NCBI GenBank assembly: GCA_002328415.1
Contig: DCXL01000004.1
Location: 905,451-969,450 of the forward strand
Length of the DNA: 64,000 nt
Origin: Micavibrio sp. UBA2137
GTDB lineage: Bacteria; Pseudomonadota; Alphaproteobacteria; Micavibrionales; Micavibrionaceae
Direction: 5' to 3'
A program made the translations under genes and the position numbers. This document shows, in pieces, positions 54,301 through 63,231 of the stretch; within the stretch, counting starts at the first letter, position 1; each line of letters opens with the position of its first letter. The notes under the pieces are model-generated. The model saw only the letters and a list, made by a program, of their open reading frames with translations, ran no database searches and was not told the DNA's origin.

Positions 54301-56123
54301 ACCTGCATATTTTCTGTGATCCAAATCCAGATCCGGAAAAAACATGGAAGGAACGCGAGCGTCTGTTCAAAAATGTCAAAGGCTGGGATGCCTACGACAC
54401 CAAGCTACTGTCAAAGGGTGGACGTATATTTGATCGCAGCGAGAAATCATTGAAACTGACCAAGGAAATACGCGACTGCTTTGGAATTAAGGCCGAGGAA
54501 GTTTCACCCAATGAATTGATGAATGCCATGCTGAAGGCAGAAACAGATTTACTATGGTTTGGTGGCATTGGGACATACGTCAAGGCTACACACGAGGCCA
54601 ACAGCCAGGTTGGCGATAAATCAAATGATGCAATTCGTGTCAACGCCACAGAACTTCAAGCGAAGGTCATTGGTGAGGGGGCAAACCTTGCCGTCACACA
54701 AGATGCACGTGTTGAATTTGCGCAAAATGGAGGGCGTATTAACGCTGACTTTATTGATAATTCAGGTGGCGTGGATTCATCTGACCATGAGGTCAATATC
54801 AAAATTCTGCTGAACAAGATTGTCGATAGTCCAAAGTCAAAATTCTCTCTCAAAGAGCGTAATAAGTTACTTGAGAGCATGGAAGACGATGTTATTGATT
54901 TGGTTTTAGGTCATAACTATCAGCAGGCTCAAGCCCTGAGTATGATGGAGTACAGAGCCCTGGAAAGTATTTCTGATCATGATAGTTTCATGACAAGCCT
55001 AGAGGAAAAGGGCCAATTAAACAGACAGGTAGAGAACTTACCAGACAGTAAAGAAATCAAGACACGCCTATCTCAAAACCAGGGCCTCACCCGACCTGAA
55101 CTAGCAATTTTGTCTTGCTACGCCAAAATTGTGCTGACAAAAGATTTAGTCAATACCAATATTGATGAAACGCCGTCGACACATAGATGGTTAAAATCCT
55201 ATTTCCCTAAAGCTCTACAAAAAAAATTCGGGAAGGAAATTCCAACCCACCAACTAAGCAAAGAAATAATAGCAACAATGCTTGCATCGAGTATGGTCAA
55301 TCGCTTTGGCCCTACTTATGTGCGGTCATTGCAAGACAAAGGCTATAGTGCCTTTGATATTGCGCGCTCGTATTTGCTTGTGCACGACGTTTTTGATTTG
55401 CCAAATTATTGGGAACGCATTGAGGGATTGAACAAATCTTTTAGTGCAGAAACTCAAACTCAAATGCTACTTTCTGTATCAGATACAATAAAGCGTATGG
55501 TTGGATGGCTTGTGAAAAATCTCTCCAATACAACGCTTTCAAAAGACGATGTCGCAAGTTTAGACAAGGCAACACAAGATCTGAAATCCTGTCTGATGAG
55601 TGTTCTACCTCCACACCGTAAGGAGAGCATCAAAAACAAACGTGCTAACTATATTGCCCGCAGCATTCCTGAAGATTTAGCTGATGACTTGGCAATCCTT
55701 TCACCCATGGGGGCTGTTTTTGATATTGCCTTCATGGCGAAAAACGCAAATGTGAGCGTTATGGATGCCGCCCATATCTATTATATGATAGGCGAACATT
55801 ATGATTTGTATTGGTTGCGTGCGCGAGCCAATGACATGACCTCATCCAATATGTGGCAGGAGGAGGCGCTTACCAGCGTCAAAGACCAACTTTATGCGCT
55901 CCAATCGTCAATTTCACGTGCTTATCTGGACCAACGCCCTACAGATAAAAAAGGCAAAGGGCCCGCGATTAGTGAAGAAACCCTTAATGAGTGGTGTACG
56001 TCCAAAGATCATTGCAAGGCATCAAACCGCGCACGTGAACGCATAGATTCTATGAAAATGGAGCAGAGCATGAGTTTGTCTATGTTCTATGTCGCGATAG
56101 AAAATCTGAAAGAGCTCAGCTAG
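51375..56123 (+). CDS. gdh: Large NAD-specific glutamate dehydrogenase
   Basis: 1582 residues, the ~180-kDa class found in proteobacteria. Long N-terminal ACT-like and regulatory region (1-~690), then the catalytic core: 'RGGIRWSDRHEDFRTEVLGLMKAQQVKNAIIVPMGAKGGFV' (in pieces, about 770-815) holds the active-site Lys residues, and 'GIGDMGGDVFGNGML' (about 950) the NAD-binding glycines. Catalyses glutamate to 2-oxoglutarate and ammonia, feeding carbon into the citric acid cycle. The start has no strong ribosome site. It is monocistronic, divergent from rpoZ. Confidence 0.95.
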   Translation: MPHKDTLKSVLTKLNKKKTSPLGKFAEDFIVGLREQDFSEVNIGTLSEAVEAHYKLFKKHKKTPLIEITAIQNEETDRHETIIDIVSKDMSFIVDSVTAELAEQGYTIETLYHPLTTTDTSHIHIRLGNTLAKSEQKNLKDRLNIVIHDVHLANTDFMPMKDKIRECQIALSHCKQKDQEDVQEGLAFLDYLFDDNFTLLGYREFSLYKKDGKTISRTIKSSSLGLLRNERQPIFLNKKEISLPQHLQEKRSKLPIIFVSKVNRTSTVHRKVPLDCVSVKLFDENGDLKGEGIFIGLFTSVTYSRSLDAIPLFRKKAQNVLEKSEFKVGTHDYRSLRHILEKYPRDEFFQIEEKELLKFARSIMKLYEKRKAALYVRKDTFGRTVSCLVYVPRERFETRLRLKFKDILEEAFKGEVLNFYVSIDDSTLARVLYVIDVEPFKALRYNHAKIEKQIVEAAQSWEMQLFHHILGKTGDDTLALKMRQKYGNAFSTDYRNAYTPKQTYADIRRLEKLSDKKPLSFSLFNTKEKDGRIRLKAYHTNTPLPLSHVFPVLENIGLKVESELPSKVVLDNGNTYWIHDFDMVPEDENFALENYKDIRDVFEKSLVEILEGAYEDDRFNQLVLKAGMTGEDILILRGYLRYIRQTNFTFSKTYTEDTLATYPEIAQCLIDIFHARFDPAQSKGRSENMEALRKTFTRKMEKVTSYDHDQIIKTFYSCITNTLRTNYYQKDEDGTRKSYFSFKLDSSKIPTLPAPKPYREIFVYSRRVEGIHLRGDVIARGGIRWSDRHEDFRTEVLGLMKAQQVKNAIIVPMGAKGGFVVKNPPKGDRQALQKEGIECYKIFISGLLDITDNYKNDKVIKPKHVVCHDGDDPYLVVAADKGTASFSDTANAISKNYDFWLKDAFASGGSEGYDHKVMGITARGAWESVKRHFAEMDFNTQKQDFTVIGIGDMGGDVFGNGMLLSKHIKLIGAFNHLHIFCDPNPDPEKTWKERERLFKNVKGWDAYDTKLLSKGGRIFDRSEKSLKLTKEIRDCFGIKAEEVSPNELMNAMLKAETDLLWFGGIGTYVKATHEANSQVGDKSNDAIRVNATELQAKVIGEGANLAVTQDARVEFAQNGGRINADFIDNSGGVDSSDHEVNIKILLNKIVDSPKSKFSLKERNKLLESMEDDVIDLVLGHNYQQAQALSMMEYRALESISDHDSFMTSLEEKGQLNRQVENLPDSKEIKTRLSQNQGLTRPELAILSCYAKIVLTKDLVNTNIDETPSTHRWLKSYFPKALQKKFGKEIPTHQLSKEIIATMLASSMVNRFGPTYVRSLQDKGYSAFDIARSYLLVHDVFDLPNYWERIEGLNKSFSAETQTQMLLSVSDTIKRMVGWLVKNLSNTTLSKDDVASLDKATQDLKSCLMSVLPPHRKESIKNKRANYIARSIPEDLADDLAILSPMGAVFDIAFMAKNANVSVMDAAHIYYMIGEHYDLYWLRARANDMTSSNMWQEEALTSVKDQLYALQSSISRAYLDQRPTDKKGKGPAISEETLNEWCTSKDHCKASNRARERIDSMKMEQSMSLSMFYVAIENLKELS

Positions 56124-56128
56124 CGCCT

Positions 56129-56263
56129 TTAAAAATCAACGCACTTACCGTTATTTTCCCAGTCGCCATAGCGCACTGGGTCTGGCCCATCACGGCCACC
56201 AATTTCTTTCTTTGGTGAGACTGGCTCTTTAGGTTTTTCTTTTTTGTCTTCTTTTTTATCCAT
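56129..56263 (-). CDS. DUF1674 / SdhAF4-like microprotein
   Basis: Only 44 residues. A Lys/Glu/Pro-rich N-terminal half is followed by 'EIGGRDGPDPVRYGDWENNGKCVDF' (in pieces, 20-44), the invariant C-terminal signature of DUF1674, the family of eukaryotic succinate dehydrogenase assembly factor 4. It may chaperone flavinylated SdhA. It ends 5 bp past the convergent gdh stop; its neighbour on the other side, rsmB, is its usual companion in alphaproteobacteria. Confidence 0.85.
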   Translation of the reverse strand: MDKKEDKKEKPKEPVSPKKEIGGRDGPDPVRYGDWENNGKCVDF

Positions 56264-56352
56264 ATAAAAAATTTATAGCAGCCGCAGAATAATTCAATCA
56301 CCTGCATGAAAAAGATTTGCCAGACGTCTCTTTCCCATTTAAACCTTTTTTT

Positions 56353-57687
56353 ATGGAAGCACATTTTGAAACGACAGACGCGCTTGAAACACGCCGCGTT
56401 GCCTTACAAATTTTAGGCACTGTTTTGGATAAAAAACAGCCCCTTGATCAGGCGCTTGATAAATCTCAGGGCTTGCGCGATTTAGGGGATACACGTGATC
56501 GTGCCTTTGTGCGCATGATGGTGACAACACTTCTGCGTCGCTTAGGACAAGTCGATGATTTAATCAAACGCGCCGCCAGCGACCCGTCAAAAGATATCAA
56601 ACCACCCCTCCTCAAACATATTTTACGCCTTGGCATTACCCAGCTTGTCTTTATGGACGTGCCCGACTATGCCGCGGTCAATACCTCTGTCGAAATAGCG
56701 ATTGAAAACAAGCTTGGAAAAACCAAGGGGTTTGTGAATGCTGTTCTAAGGAATATTGCGCGTCAGGGGAAAAATTGGACCACGCAGCAAGATATTCCCC
56801 GCCTCAATACGCCTGAATGGATATTGCAAGAATGGGTAAAGGATTATGATTTGGCGACAGCCATTAAAATTGGCGAGGCCCATATTATTGAACCTGCACT
56901 CGACCTCACACTTAAAACACAAGACCGCGAAAATGTCGATTATTGGAAATCGCACTTACAAGGCGAGGTCTTGCCCAATGGATCACTCCGTATTGCCAAG
57001 GCTGGCCGTATTGAGGACTTGCAGGGCTATAATGCAGGGGCGTGGTGGGTACAGGACATTGCTGCGTCTCTACCAGCGACATTGTTCGGAGACCTTGCAC
57101 ATAAACACATAGCCGATGTTTGCGCCGCCCCAGGGGGTAAGACAGCGCAGTTGGCCGCACAAGGGGCGCACGTTACTGCACTCGACCGCTCTGCACGTCG
57201 CTTGGTGCGTTTTCGTGAAAATCTGGAGCGACTTAACCTGCTTACACATGTGCAAACTGAGGCCGCAGATGCAAGCGTCTGGTCACCAAAAGCCGAACTT
57301 GATGGCGTCCTTTTGGATGCCCCATGCACAGCAAGCGGTACCATTCGCAAACATCCTGATATGCCCTGGATTAAAGACATATCCGATTTAAAAACGCTTG
57401 TTTCACATCAACGCCAAATCCTTCAAAATATGGCGCAACATATAAAAATTGGGGGCGTACTTATTTACTGTACGTGTTCACTTTTCAAAGCTGAAGGGGA
57501 AGATCAGATTGATGCGTTTCTCGCCGAACATAAAAATTTTGACCGTGCCCCGATTGCAAAAGAGGAGCTTGGTGGTATGAGTGAAATGATAACAAAAACA
57601 GGTGATGTACGCGCCTTGCCCTTTCACCTGCAGACACTTGGTGGCATGGATGGCTTTTATATTTCCAGATTGGTGAGGAGAGCGTAA
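56353..57687 (+). CDS. rsmB: 16S rRNA cytosine-C5 methyltransferase (RsmB/Fmu family)
   Basis: 444 residues from the ATG at 56353. NusB-like N-terminal domain (about 10-140), then the m5C methyltransferase core: 'ADVCAAPGGKTAQLAA' (SAM, about 255), 'DAPCTASGTIRKHPD' (motif IV Cys, about 325) and 'LIYCTCSLFKAEGEDQI' (motif VI catalytic Cys, about 375). Methylates the ribosomal small subunit. A gene for an outer-membrane-type protein follows 1 bp later. Confidence 0.92.
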   Translation: MEAHFETTDALETRRVALQILGTVLDKKQPLDQALDKSQGLRDLGDTRDRAFVRMMVTTLLRRLGQVDDLIKRAASDPSKDIKPPLLKHILRLGITQLVFMDVPDYAAVNTSVEIAIENKLGKTKGFVNAVLRNIARQGKNWTTQQDIPRLNTPEWILQEWVKDYDLATAIKIGEAHIIEPALDLTLKTQDRENVDYWKSHLQGEVLPNGSLRIAKAGRIEDLQGYNAGAWWVQDIAASLPATLFGDLAHKHIADVCAAPGGKTAQLAAQGAHVTALDRSARRLVRFRENLERLNLLTHVQTEAADASVWSPKAELDGVLLDAPCTASGTIRKHPDMPWIKDISDLKTLVSHQRQILQNMAQHIKIGGVLIYCTCSLFKAEGEDQIDAFLAEHKNFDRAPIAKEELGGMSEMITKTGDVRALPFHLQTLGGMDGFYISRLVRRA

Positions 57688-57688
57688 A

Positions 57689-58255
57689 ATGTTGAGAGTA
57701 ATTTTATCTCTATCTGTCTTTTGTTCTATCGTGCTTACAGCCTTTAGCAGCTTTTCCGCAGACGATAAATCTTTACTGGATGGTGCAAAAATCACGATTG
57801 GTCTCCCTCTTTATGTTGCTCATACAGATTCACGTGCAAATAATGAGAAATGGAATGATGGTGTTTTGCAAAATGCAGGAATTTTCGGCGATATAAGCTG
57901 GCCCATCCATCAGATAAACTCCTATACGGATGTACGCGCAGGGTTTACGGCAGGTATTTTTGATAATTCTATATTCCGTACATCTGTCTTTGCTGGCGGG
58001 ATGGCTGAAATAGATACACAACCTTTAGACAAAATATCCTTTAAAGCAGGCGGGTATTTTGGAGCTATTACTGGATATGAAAGTGCCGTTCTTCAACCTG
58101 CAATCGCGCCATATCTTGGCGTTGCTTATCAAATGAATAATAAGACAGAGATTGGCTTACGTGAATTATGGCTGCCCGCAAAAACGCTTTCAGGTTCAAA
58201 TATTGCAGGCGCAGATGCACTCGTCACAACTGTGACTATTGGGTATCGTTTTTAA
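57689..58255 (+). CDS. Predicted outer-membrane beta-barrel protein, unknown
   Basis: 188 residues. Signal peptide (MLRVILSLSVFCSIVLTAFSSFSA), then alternating strands with aromatic girdles and a C-terminal 'VTTVTIGYRF' ending in Phe, the mark of barrels inserted by the Bam complex. Eight strands fit the length. I do not recognise the family. Possibly cotranscribed with rsmB. Confidence 0.7.
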   Translation: MLRVILSLSVFCSIVLTAFSSFSADDKSLLDGAKITIGLPLYVAHTDSRANNEKWNDGVLQNAGIFGDISWPIHQINSYTDVRAGFTAGIFDNSIFRTSVFAGGMAEIDTQPLDKISFKAGGYFGAITGYESAVLQPAIAPYLGVAYQMNNKTEIGLRELWLPAKTLSGSNIAGADALVTTVTIGYRF

Positions 58256-58282
58256 ATTGTACTTAAACTTCCACAAAGATAT

Positions 58283-59110
58283 TTAAAAAATTCTAGCCAC
58301 CAAATCTTTTACGTTTTCGCTGATATTGGTTGTCATTTGACGGTAACCGCCTTCGCGCTCTGCTTGAATTTTGAAATAGGCTGATGAGAAAATGGCATTG
58401 GCGGTTGCTCCAGCATATTCACCGCCAGCAAAACCCGTTCCAGCCGTAAGTGCCAGACCACCGGCAATCCACGCCATTGGCTTTAGACGATTGGGGTCTG
58501 CGCCATCAAGTGCATTTTTCGTGGCAATCGCACCCCCTGCCAGTGTCGGTAAAAATGTAAGCAAAGACTGTGGCACATCATTTATGAGGAAAGGAACATC
58601 AACGGCAGCTGAATCCTTAACCATATAGGCGGCAACCGCTAGTCCAATTGTCGCATAGGTTTCAGCCTGTGTTGTGATGTGTCCCATTGCCTTGTTAAAC
58701 ACAGAGCTTAATTTTTCACGTGCTCCGTCAAGCCATCCTGCAATTGATGAATTAGCCACAACAAAGGCACCCGAAGCAGTTGTTGCCAAGAGCGGAATTG
58801 AATCTTCCGCTCCTGGAATTTGCAAACCTGTATAGGCCGTGATTGCAGCGAGTGAAGTCGTTGTAATTTTAAGACCAATATTTTCAACTGCCAAAAGCGC
58901 CTTTGGTTCGTCAACCAATTCTGAACAGAATTTCACCGTTGCGGATCCTACAAACCCAGCAGTCGCTATAATTTGAGGACCTGTTCCCGCGCTCCAAAAG
59001 AGTGGTAAGTTTCCTGCAGCAAACTGCACACCCACATCCTGCACTGTTTCAGTGAATGCAGAGGCCATTGTTTTGGGTTTTACTGACGCATTTTCCATGG
59101 CGCATATCAT
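58283..59110 (-). CDS. Unrecognised membrane protein
   Basis: 275 residues, rich in Ala/Gly/Thr, with several moderately hydrophobic helices (about 43-60, 80-100, 110-128, 155-172, 190-206, 218-238). No family recognised. An internal ATG at 59098 is an alternative start; the one at 59110 has GAG 3 bp upstream. Divergent from rpe. Confidence 0.6.
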   Translation of the reverse strand: MICAMENASVKPKTMASAFTETVQDVGVQFAAGNLPLFWSAGTGPQIIATAGFVGSATVKFCSELVDEPKALLAVENIGLKITTTSLAAITAYTGLQIPGAEDSIPLLATTASGAFVVANSSIAGWLDGAREKLSSVFNKAMGHITTQAETYATIGLAVAAYMVKDSAAVDVPFLINDVPQSLLTFLPTLAGGAIATKNALDGADPNRLKPMAWIAGGLALTAGTGFAGGEYAGATANAIFSSAYFKIQAEREGGYRQMTTNISENVKDLVARIF

Positions 59111-59247
59111 AGTCTCAAATTATATTATGTCAATTAAATTCTCTATTCATCTTTTGACGTGTCGAACGTTTCTCTGTTATAAATAAACAAGGTGGTTCGC
59201 ACCTTTATAAATAAGTCTGACATTCATCTTTCGAAAGATTTCAATTC

Positions 59248-59901
59248 ATGAGCATTCGCATTGCCCCCTCTATTTTGTCCGCTGATTTTGCAAAGCTTGG
59301 TGAGGAAGTCCGCGCCGTAGACGAAGCCGGCGCAGATTACATCCATATTGATGTCATGGATGGTCATTTTGTTCCTAACATTACAATCGGACCAGATGTC
59401 GTGAAGGCCTTGCGCCCACACTCAAAAAAGACCTTTGATTGTCATCTGATGATTGCCCCTGCCGACCCTTATCTGGAGGCGTTTGCACAGGCAGGTGCCG
59501 ATATTATTACAATTCATCCTGAAGCAGGCCCTCATCTCCACCGCTCACTTCAAACAATAAGAGCTCTTGGCAAGAAAGCTGGTGTTTCACTCAACCCTGC
59601 AACACCATTATCAGTCATTGAAAACTGCATGGATTTGATTGATCTCATTTTAATTATGACCGTTAATCCGGGTTTTGGCGGGCAAAGTTTTATTCCCCTT
59701 TTAGACAAGATTGCGCAGGCTCGTGCCATGATTGATGCAACAGGGCGCCCAATAGATTTGGAAGCTGACGGCGGTATTAACCCAGAAACATCCAAGCAAG
59801 TGCGCGAAGCTGGTGCCGATGTCCTTGTCGCAGGAACAGCCACCTTTAAGGGCGGGCCAGATTCTTACGCTCAAAACATCAAAATGTTGCGCGGAGAATA
59901 A
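59248..59901 (+). CDS. rpe: Ribulose-phosphate 3-epimerase
   Basis: 217 residues. 'IAPSILSADFAKLGEEV', 'DYIHIDVMDGHFVPNITIGPDVVKALR' (in pieces, metal-binding His/Asp), 'CHLMI', 'MTVNPGFGGQSF' and 'EADGGINPETS' cover all active-site blocks. Interconverts ribulose and xylulose 5-phosphate in the pentose phosphate pathway. First of a run with the heparinase-like gene 6 bp downstream. Confidence 0.95.
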   Translation: MSIRIAPSILSADFAKLGEEVRAVDEAGADYIHIDVMDGHFVPNITIGPDVVKALRPHSKKTFDCHLMIAPADPYLEAFAQAGADIITIHPEAGPHLHRSLQTIRALGKKAGVSLNPATPLSVIENCMDLIDLILIMTVNPGFGGQSFIPLLDKIAQARAMIDATGRPIDLEADGGINPETSKQVREAGADVLVAGTATFKGGPDSYAQNIKMLRGE

Positions 59902-59907
59902 AGCAAC

Positions 59908-61584
59908 ATGCCAAAAGCGTTTGCCCCAAAAGTACTCTTTTTATCTGCCAAAGGCGCTATATCCGCTTTTGCAGCATGGACAGCGTCAACGGTTTTAACG
60001 CGCCTTAAATTCCCTTCACTCCAAAAAGTGCCCTCCTCCCTCGATGAAGTAGCACATGATCGCGTTCAGGTCTGGACAGGTTATCCTTGGCCAGGCGCAT
60101 CAGAAAATGGTGCATGGCTCGTTAGCGGTCTTGCGCAATATCCTGGCGGTTTTGAGTCCGCCATAAACGCGTTCTGGAACACAACGGACGCCCCTGGACG
60201 TCATTGTTTTACATGGCTTTCTGATTTGCGCGCATGCGGCGGCGACCAGGCCCGCCAAACGGCGCGCTATCTGGTTGCAAGTTGGATTGAACAACATGGC
60301 AACCAAAAAACAAAATCTGTTTGGACACTCGATTATGTCGGGAGGCGTCTGACAACACTCATCTTGCTTTATGATTTTCATGGCAGTAGTGCCCATGATG
60401 CTTATCAAGCACTTGTAGGGGGCATGATTACGCGTCATGCGGATTTTCTTCTAAAAACGCTTCCGACCACACGCAAAAGCCAGGATACACTTGAAGCTTC
60501 AGCAGCGCTTATCCTAGCCGCACTTTCCATGGAAGATAAGAAGCAGTGGCGCGATATTGGAGAGGCACATTTTACAAGAAATCTCAGCGCGCAAATTCTC
60601 TCAGATGGGGGACATATTTCGCGCGCACCACAAAAATTGGCGGATGTGTTGCGTCTGTGTTTAGACTTAAAACGCTTCTATCAGGAAGCCAATCAAAAGC
60701 CAGTAGAAACCTTGCAAAAAACAATAGAATTAATGGGAGAGGCTCTGCAGTTTTTCCGATATATGGATAAAAAACTCGCGCTTTTTCATAGCTCTCAGGA
60801 ACACTCTGCCACAATCCTTGATTTAATCTCCCATCAGATTGGCGGGCGCCTAAAAACACCCAAAAGCCTTCCCACAACAAAATTTGAACGCCTCACACAA
60901 GGACGTACAACCGTGTTGATGGATATAGGCACACCACCGCAATGGCCATATGATACCCGCGCGAGTGCAGCACCACTTGCCTTTGAAATGACGTACGGGA
61001 AAGAAAGGATGATAGTCAATTGTGGCGCACATCCCTTTAGCCCTGAATGGCAGGAGGCGTTGCGCGGAACAGCCGCACATACAACGCTTGATATTGACAA
61101 TCGTAATGCCTGCGAAATTAAAGAAGATGGACATATTGGTCGTAAACCAAGCACCATCAAATCTGAACGCACGGAGAAGAAAACAAGTTTGCTTGTCGAG
61201 GCACAGCATGATGGTTATGTCCCTTTAAATGGGCTGGCACACACGCGACGTTTATATCTGTGCGAACGCGGGCAGGACCTGCGTGGCGAGGATATTCTAA
61301 GCGCCGGTGTTGCCCCTGAAAAACATCATGATTATGCACTTCGTTTCCACTTACACCCACGTGTTAAAGTTTCACTCGTTAAGGATGAAACCGAAGCACT
61401 CTTAAGGTTGCCCAGTGGTACAGGTTGGCGATTCCAACAAGAAGGCGGGGCGCTGTCATTGCAAGACAGTATCTATTTTGGTGAGGGCACAAGTCCTGTT
61501 AAAACCCAACAAATCGTAATGACAGGCCAAACACTTTCCGCTGTTACCCTTCTCAAATGGGCATTTCAACGCGAAGGTTTATAA
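59908..61584 (+). CDS. Heparinase II/III-like protein
   Basis: 558 residues. An N-terminal alpha/alpha toroid (about 60-310) and the C-terminal beta-sandwich heparinase II/III domain (about 330-550, with 'MIVNCGAHPFSPEWQEALRGTAAHTTLDID' in pieces). GGAGAATAAAGCAAC precedes the ATG. Proteins of this family next to rpe and purH are common in alphaproteobacteria; the substrate, an acidic polysaccharide or cell-surface glycan, is unknown. Confidence 0.85.
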   Translation: MPKAFAPKVLFLSAKGAISAFAAWTASTVLTRLKFPSLQKVPSSLDEVAHDRVQVWTGYPWPGASENGAWLVSGLAQYPGGFESAINAFWNTTDAPGRHCFTWLSDLRACGGDQARQTARYLVASWIEQHGNQKTKSVWTLDYVGRRLTTLILLYDFHGSSAHDAYQALVGGMITRHADFLLKTLPTTRKSQDTLEASAALILAALSMEDKKQWRDIGEAHFTRNLSAQILSDGGHISRAPQKLADVLRLCLDLKRFYQEANQKPVETLQKTIELMGEALQFFRYMDKKLALFHSSQEHSATILDLISHQIGGRLKTPKSLPTTKFERLTQGRTTVLMDIGTPPQWPYDTRASAAPLAFEMTYGKERMIVNCGAHPFSPEWQEALRGTAAHTTLDIDNRNACEIKEDGHIGRKPSTIKSERTEKKTSLLVEAQHDGYVPLNGLAHTRRLYLCERGQDLRGEDILSAGVAPEKHHDYALRFHLHPRVKVSLVKDETEALLRLPSGTGWRFQQEGGALSLQDSIYFGEGTSPVKTQQIVMTGQTLSAVTLLKWAFQREGL

Positions 61585-61644
61585 ATTTCATCCCTTCTCA
61601 AAAAAAGTCTTTGTTCTTGATACGTTCTCATGTAAATTAAGGGC

Positions 61645-63063
61645 ATGAGTAAATCAAAGTCAAATTATGTCTGTCAGAATTGCGGGAATGTCACAACCAA
61701 ATGGGCTGGGAAGTGCGAGGCCTGCAATTCATGGAATTGCATTCAAGAAGAAATTGTCGAGGCGAGCGTCCCTAAAGGTGTGAGCGCCGCCTCACGCCAG
61801 CGTGGTAAGGCTCTTCGCTTTGATGATTTACAAACCGATCCCAATCGCACGAAGCCCGAACGTATTATCTCTGGTATTGGCGAGCTTGACCGTGTCACGG
61901 GGGGGGGCTTTGTTGACGGCATGGCACTCCTTATTGGGGGGGATCCAGGCATTGGTAAATCAACAATCTTATTACAAGTAGTTGGAGCACTCGCTGAAAA
62001 AGGAGTGAAATGTGCTTATGTTTCGGGCGAAGAGGCTGTTGACCAAATTCGACTGCGCGCCAAAAGATTAGGTCTTGAAAAGTCGCCTGTAAAACTGGCT
62101 GCCGCAGGGAATATCTCTAACATTCTCGCCACAATGGAGAGCGAGGATATTGATTTGATTGTGATTGATTCCATTCAAACCATGTATGTGGATTCCATTG
62201 AAAGTGCGCCAGGGACTGTTACTCAGGTGCGCACCTCAGCCCAAGAACTTATCCGTCTGGGTAAAGCCAAAGGCATCTGCGTTGTTCTTGTTGGGCATGT
62301 CACAAAGGAAGGACAGTTGGCTGGCCCGCGCGTGCTTGAACATATGGTGGATACCGTTCTTTATTTTGAAGGTGAGCGTGGCCACCCTTTCCGCATCTTA
62401 CGTGCTGTTAAAAACCGTTTCGGTCCAACAGATGAAATTGGCGTTTTTGAAATGGTCGAGGGTGGTTTACAGGAAGTCGAAAACCCTTCTGAAATCTTCC
62501 TCTCCCAGCGGCAAGAAAATATCTCAGGTAGCGCTGTTTTAGCAGCCATTGAGGGAACGCGCCCAGTCTTAGTTGAGGTGCAGGCGCTTGTTGCCCCAAC
62601 CACCTTTGCAACACCAAGGCGTGCCGTTGTCGGATGGGACAGTGCACGCCTGTCGATGATATTGGCCGTGCTTGAGGCTCGATGTGGTCTCGTCTTTGGT
62701 GACAATGATGTTTACCTCAATATCGCAGGGGGCTTGCGCATTCAGGAACCTGGCGCTGATTTGGCTGTTGCCGCGGCCCTCATTTCAGCACTCACCAATG
62801 CGGTTATTCCACAAGACACAGTTTTTTACGGTGAAATTGGTCTGGCTGGTGAGATTCGTCCTGTGCTTCAAATGGATTTACGTTATAAAGAGGCTAAAAA
62901 GTTGGGCTTTAAAGAAGCAATCTGCCCCAAACAGGCAACACGCAAATCAAAAGATAGCGATGTGGCCAGCCTGCAAAAAGGCACGCCTCTCACCCATATT
63001 GACCAACTCGTGCAGCGCCTGCAGATGGAACGCCGCGCATCCGTGACCCAAATGCCTGCATAA
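61645..63063 (+). CDS. radA: DNA repair protein RadA
   Basis: 472 residues. N-terminal C4 zinc finger (CQNCG...CEACNSW, about 9-28), RecA-like ATPase with Walker A 'GGDPGIGKST' (about 92-101), the RadA motif 'KNRFGPTDEIGVFEM' (about 255-270) and a C-terminal Lon-like domain. A branch-migration helicase in recombinational repair. A run of nine G residues codes within 'VTGGGF' at 61899-61907. Confidence 0.95.
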   Translation: MSKSKSNYVCQNCGNVTTKWAGKCEACNSWNCIQEEIVEASVPKGVSAASRQRGKALRFDDLQTDPNRTKPERIISGIGELDRVTGGGFVDGMALLIGGDPGIGKSTILLQVVGALAEKGVKCAYVSGEEAVDQIRLRAKRLGLEKSPVKLAAAGNISNILATMESEDIDLIVIDSIQTMYVDSIESAPGTVTQVRTSAQELIRLGKAKGICVVLVGHVTKEGQLAGPRVLEHMVDTVLYFEGERGHPFRILRAVKNRFGPTDEIGVFEMVEGGLQEVENPSEIFLSQRQENISGSAVLAAIEGTRPVLVEVQALVAPTTFATPRRAVVGWDSARLSMILAVLEARCGLVFGDNDVYLNIAGGLRIQEPGADLAVAAALISALTNAVIPQDTVFYGEIGLAGEIRPVLQMDLRYKEAKKLGFKEAICPKQATRKSKDSDVASLQKGTPLTHIDQLVQRLQMERRASVTQMPA

Positions 63064-63089
63064 CCCATACAAAATAAGCTATTTTTTCC

Positions 63090-63117
63090 TTGCACTCCCT
63101 TATAAAATGCTTATAAC
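63090..63117 (+). promoter_or_regulatory. Candidate sigma70-type promoter of the rpsF operon
   Basis: TTGCAC (63090-63095), a 16-bp spacer and TATAAC (63112-63117), 115 bp before the rpsF start. Good match to -35/-10 consensus; transcription would start near 63124 and include the two hairpins that follow. Confidence 0.5.
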
Positions 63118-63130
63118 ACCACATAACCTC

Positions 63131-63194
63131 GCTTGTGACTGGTTCACAGGCTTGGGCTTTTACAGGGTCAATCATATTTATACAGCTTGGCCCT
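63131..63194 (+). promoter_or_regulatory. Two hairpins in the rpsF leader
   Basis: GCTTGTGA/TCACAGGC (63131-63138 with 63144-63151) with a CTGGT loop and AGGGTCAA/TTGGCCCT (63164-63171 with 63187-63194), each 8 bp with one wobble. They lie just upstream of rpsF and could be an S6:S18-type autoregulatory leader, but I cannot confirm the known S6:S18 motif. Confidence 0.35.
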
Positions 63195-63231
63195 TTAATG
63201 AAAAAAGCCGTTAACCCAAGAGGAGACATCG

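Noticed and set aside
56116..56364. An 82-residue minus-strand open frame between gdh and rsmB
   Set aside because: A different frame in the same DNA encodes the 44-residue DUF1674 protein with a clear family signature, so the longer frame is the shadow.
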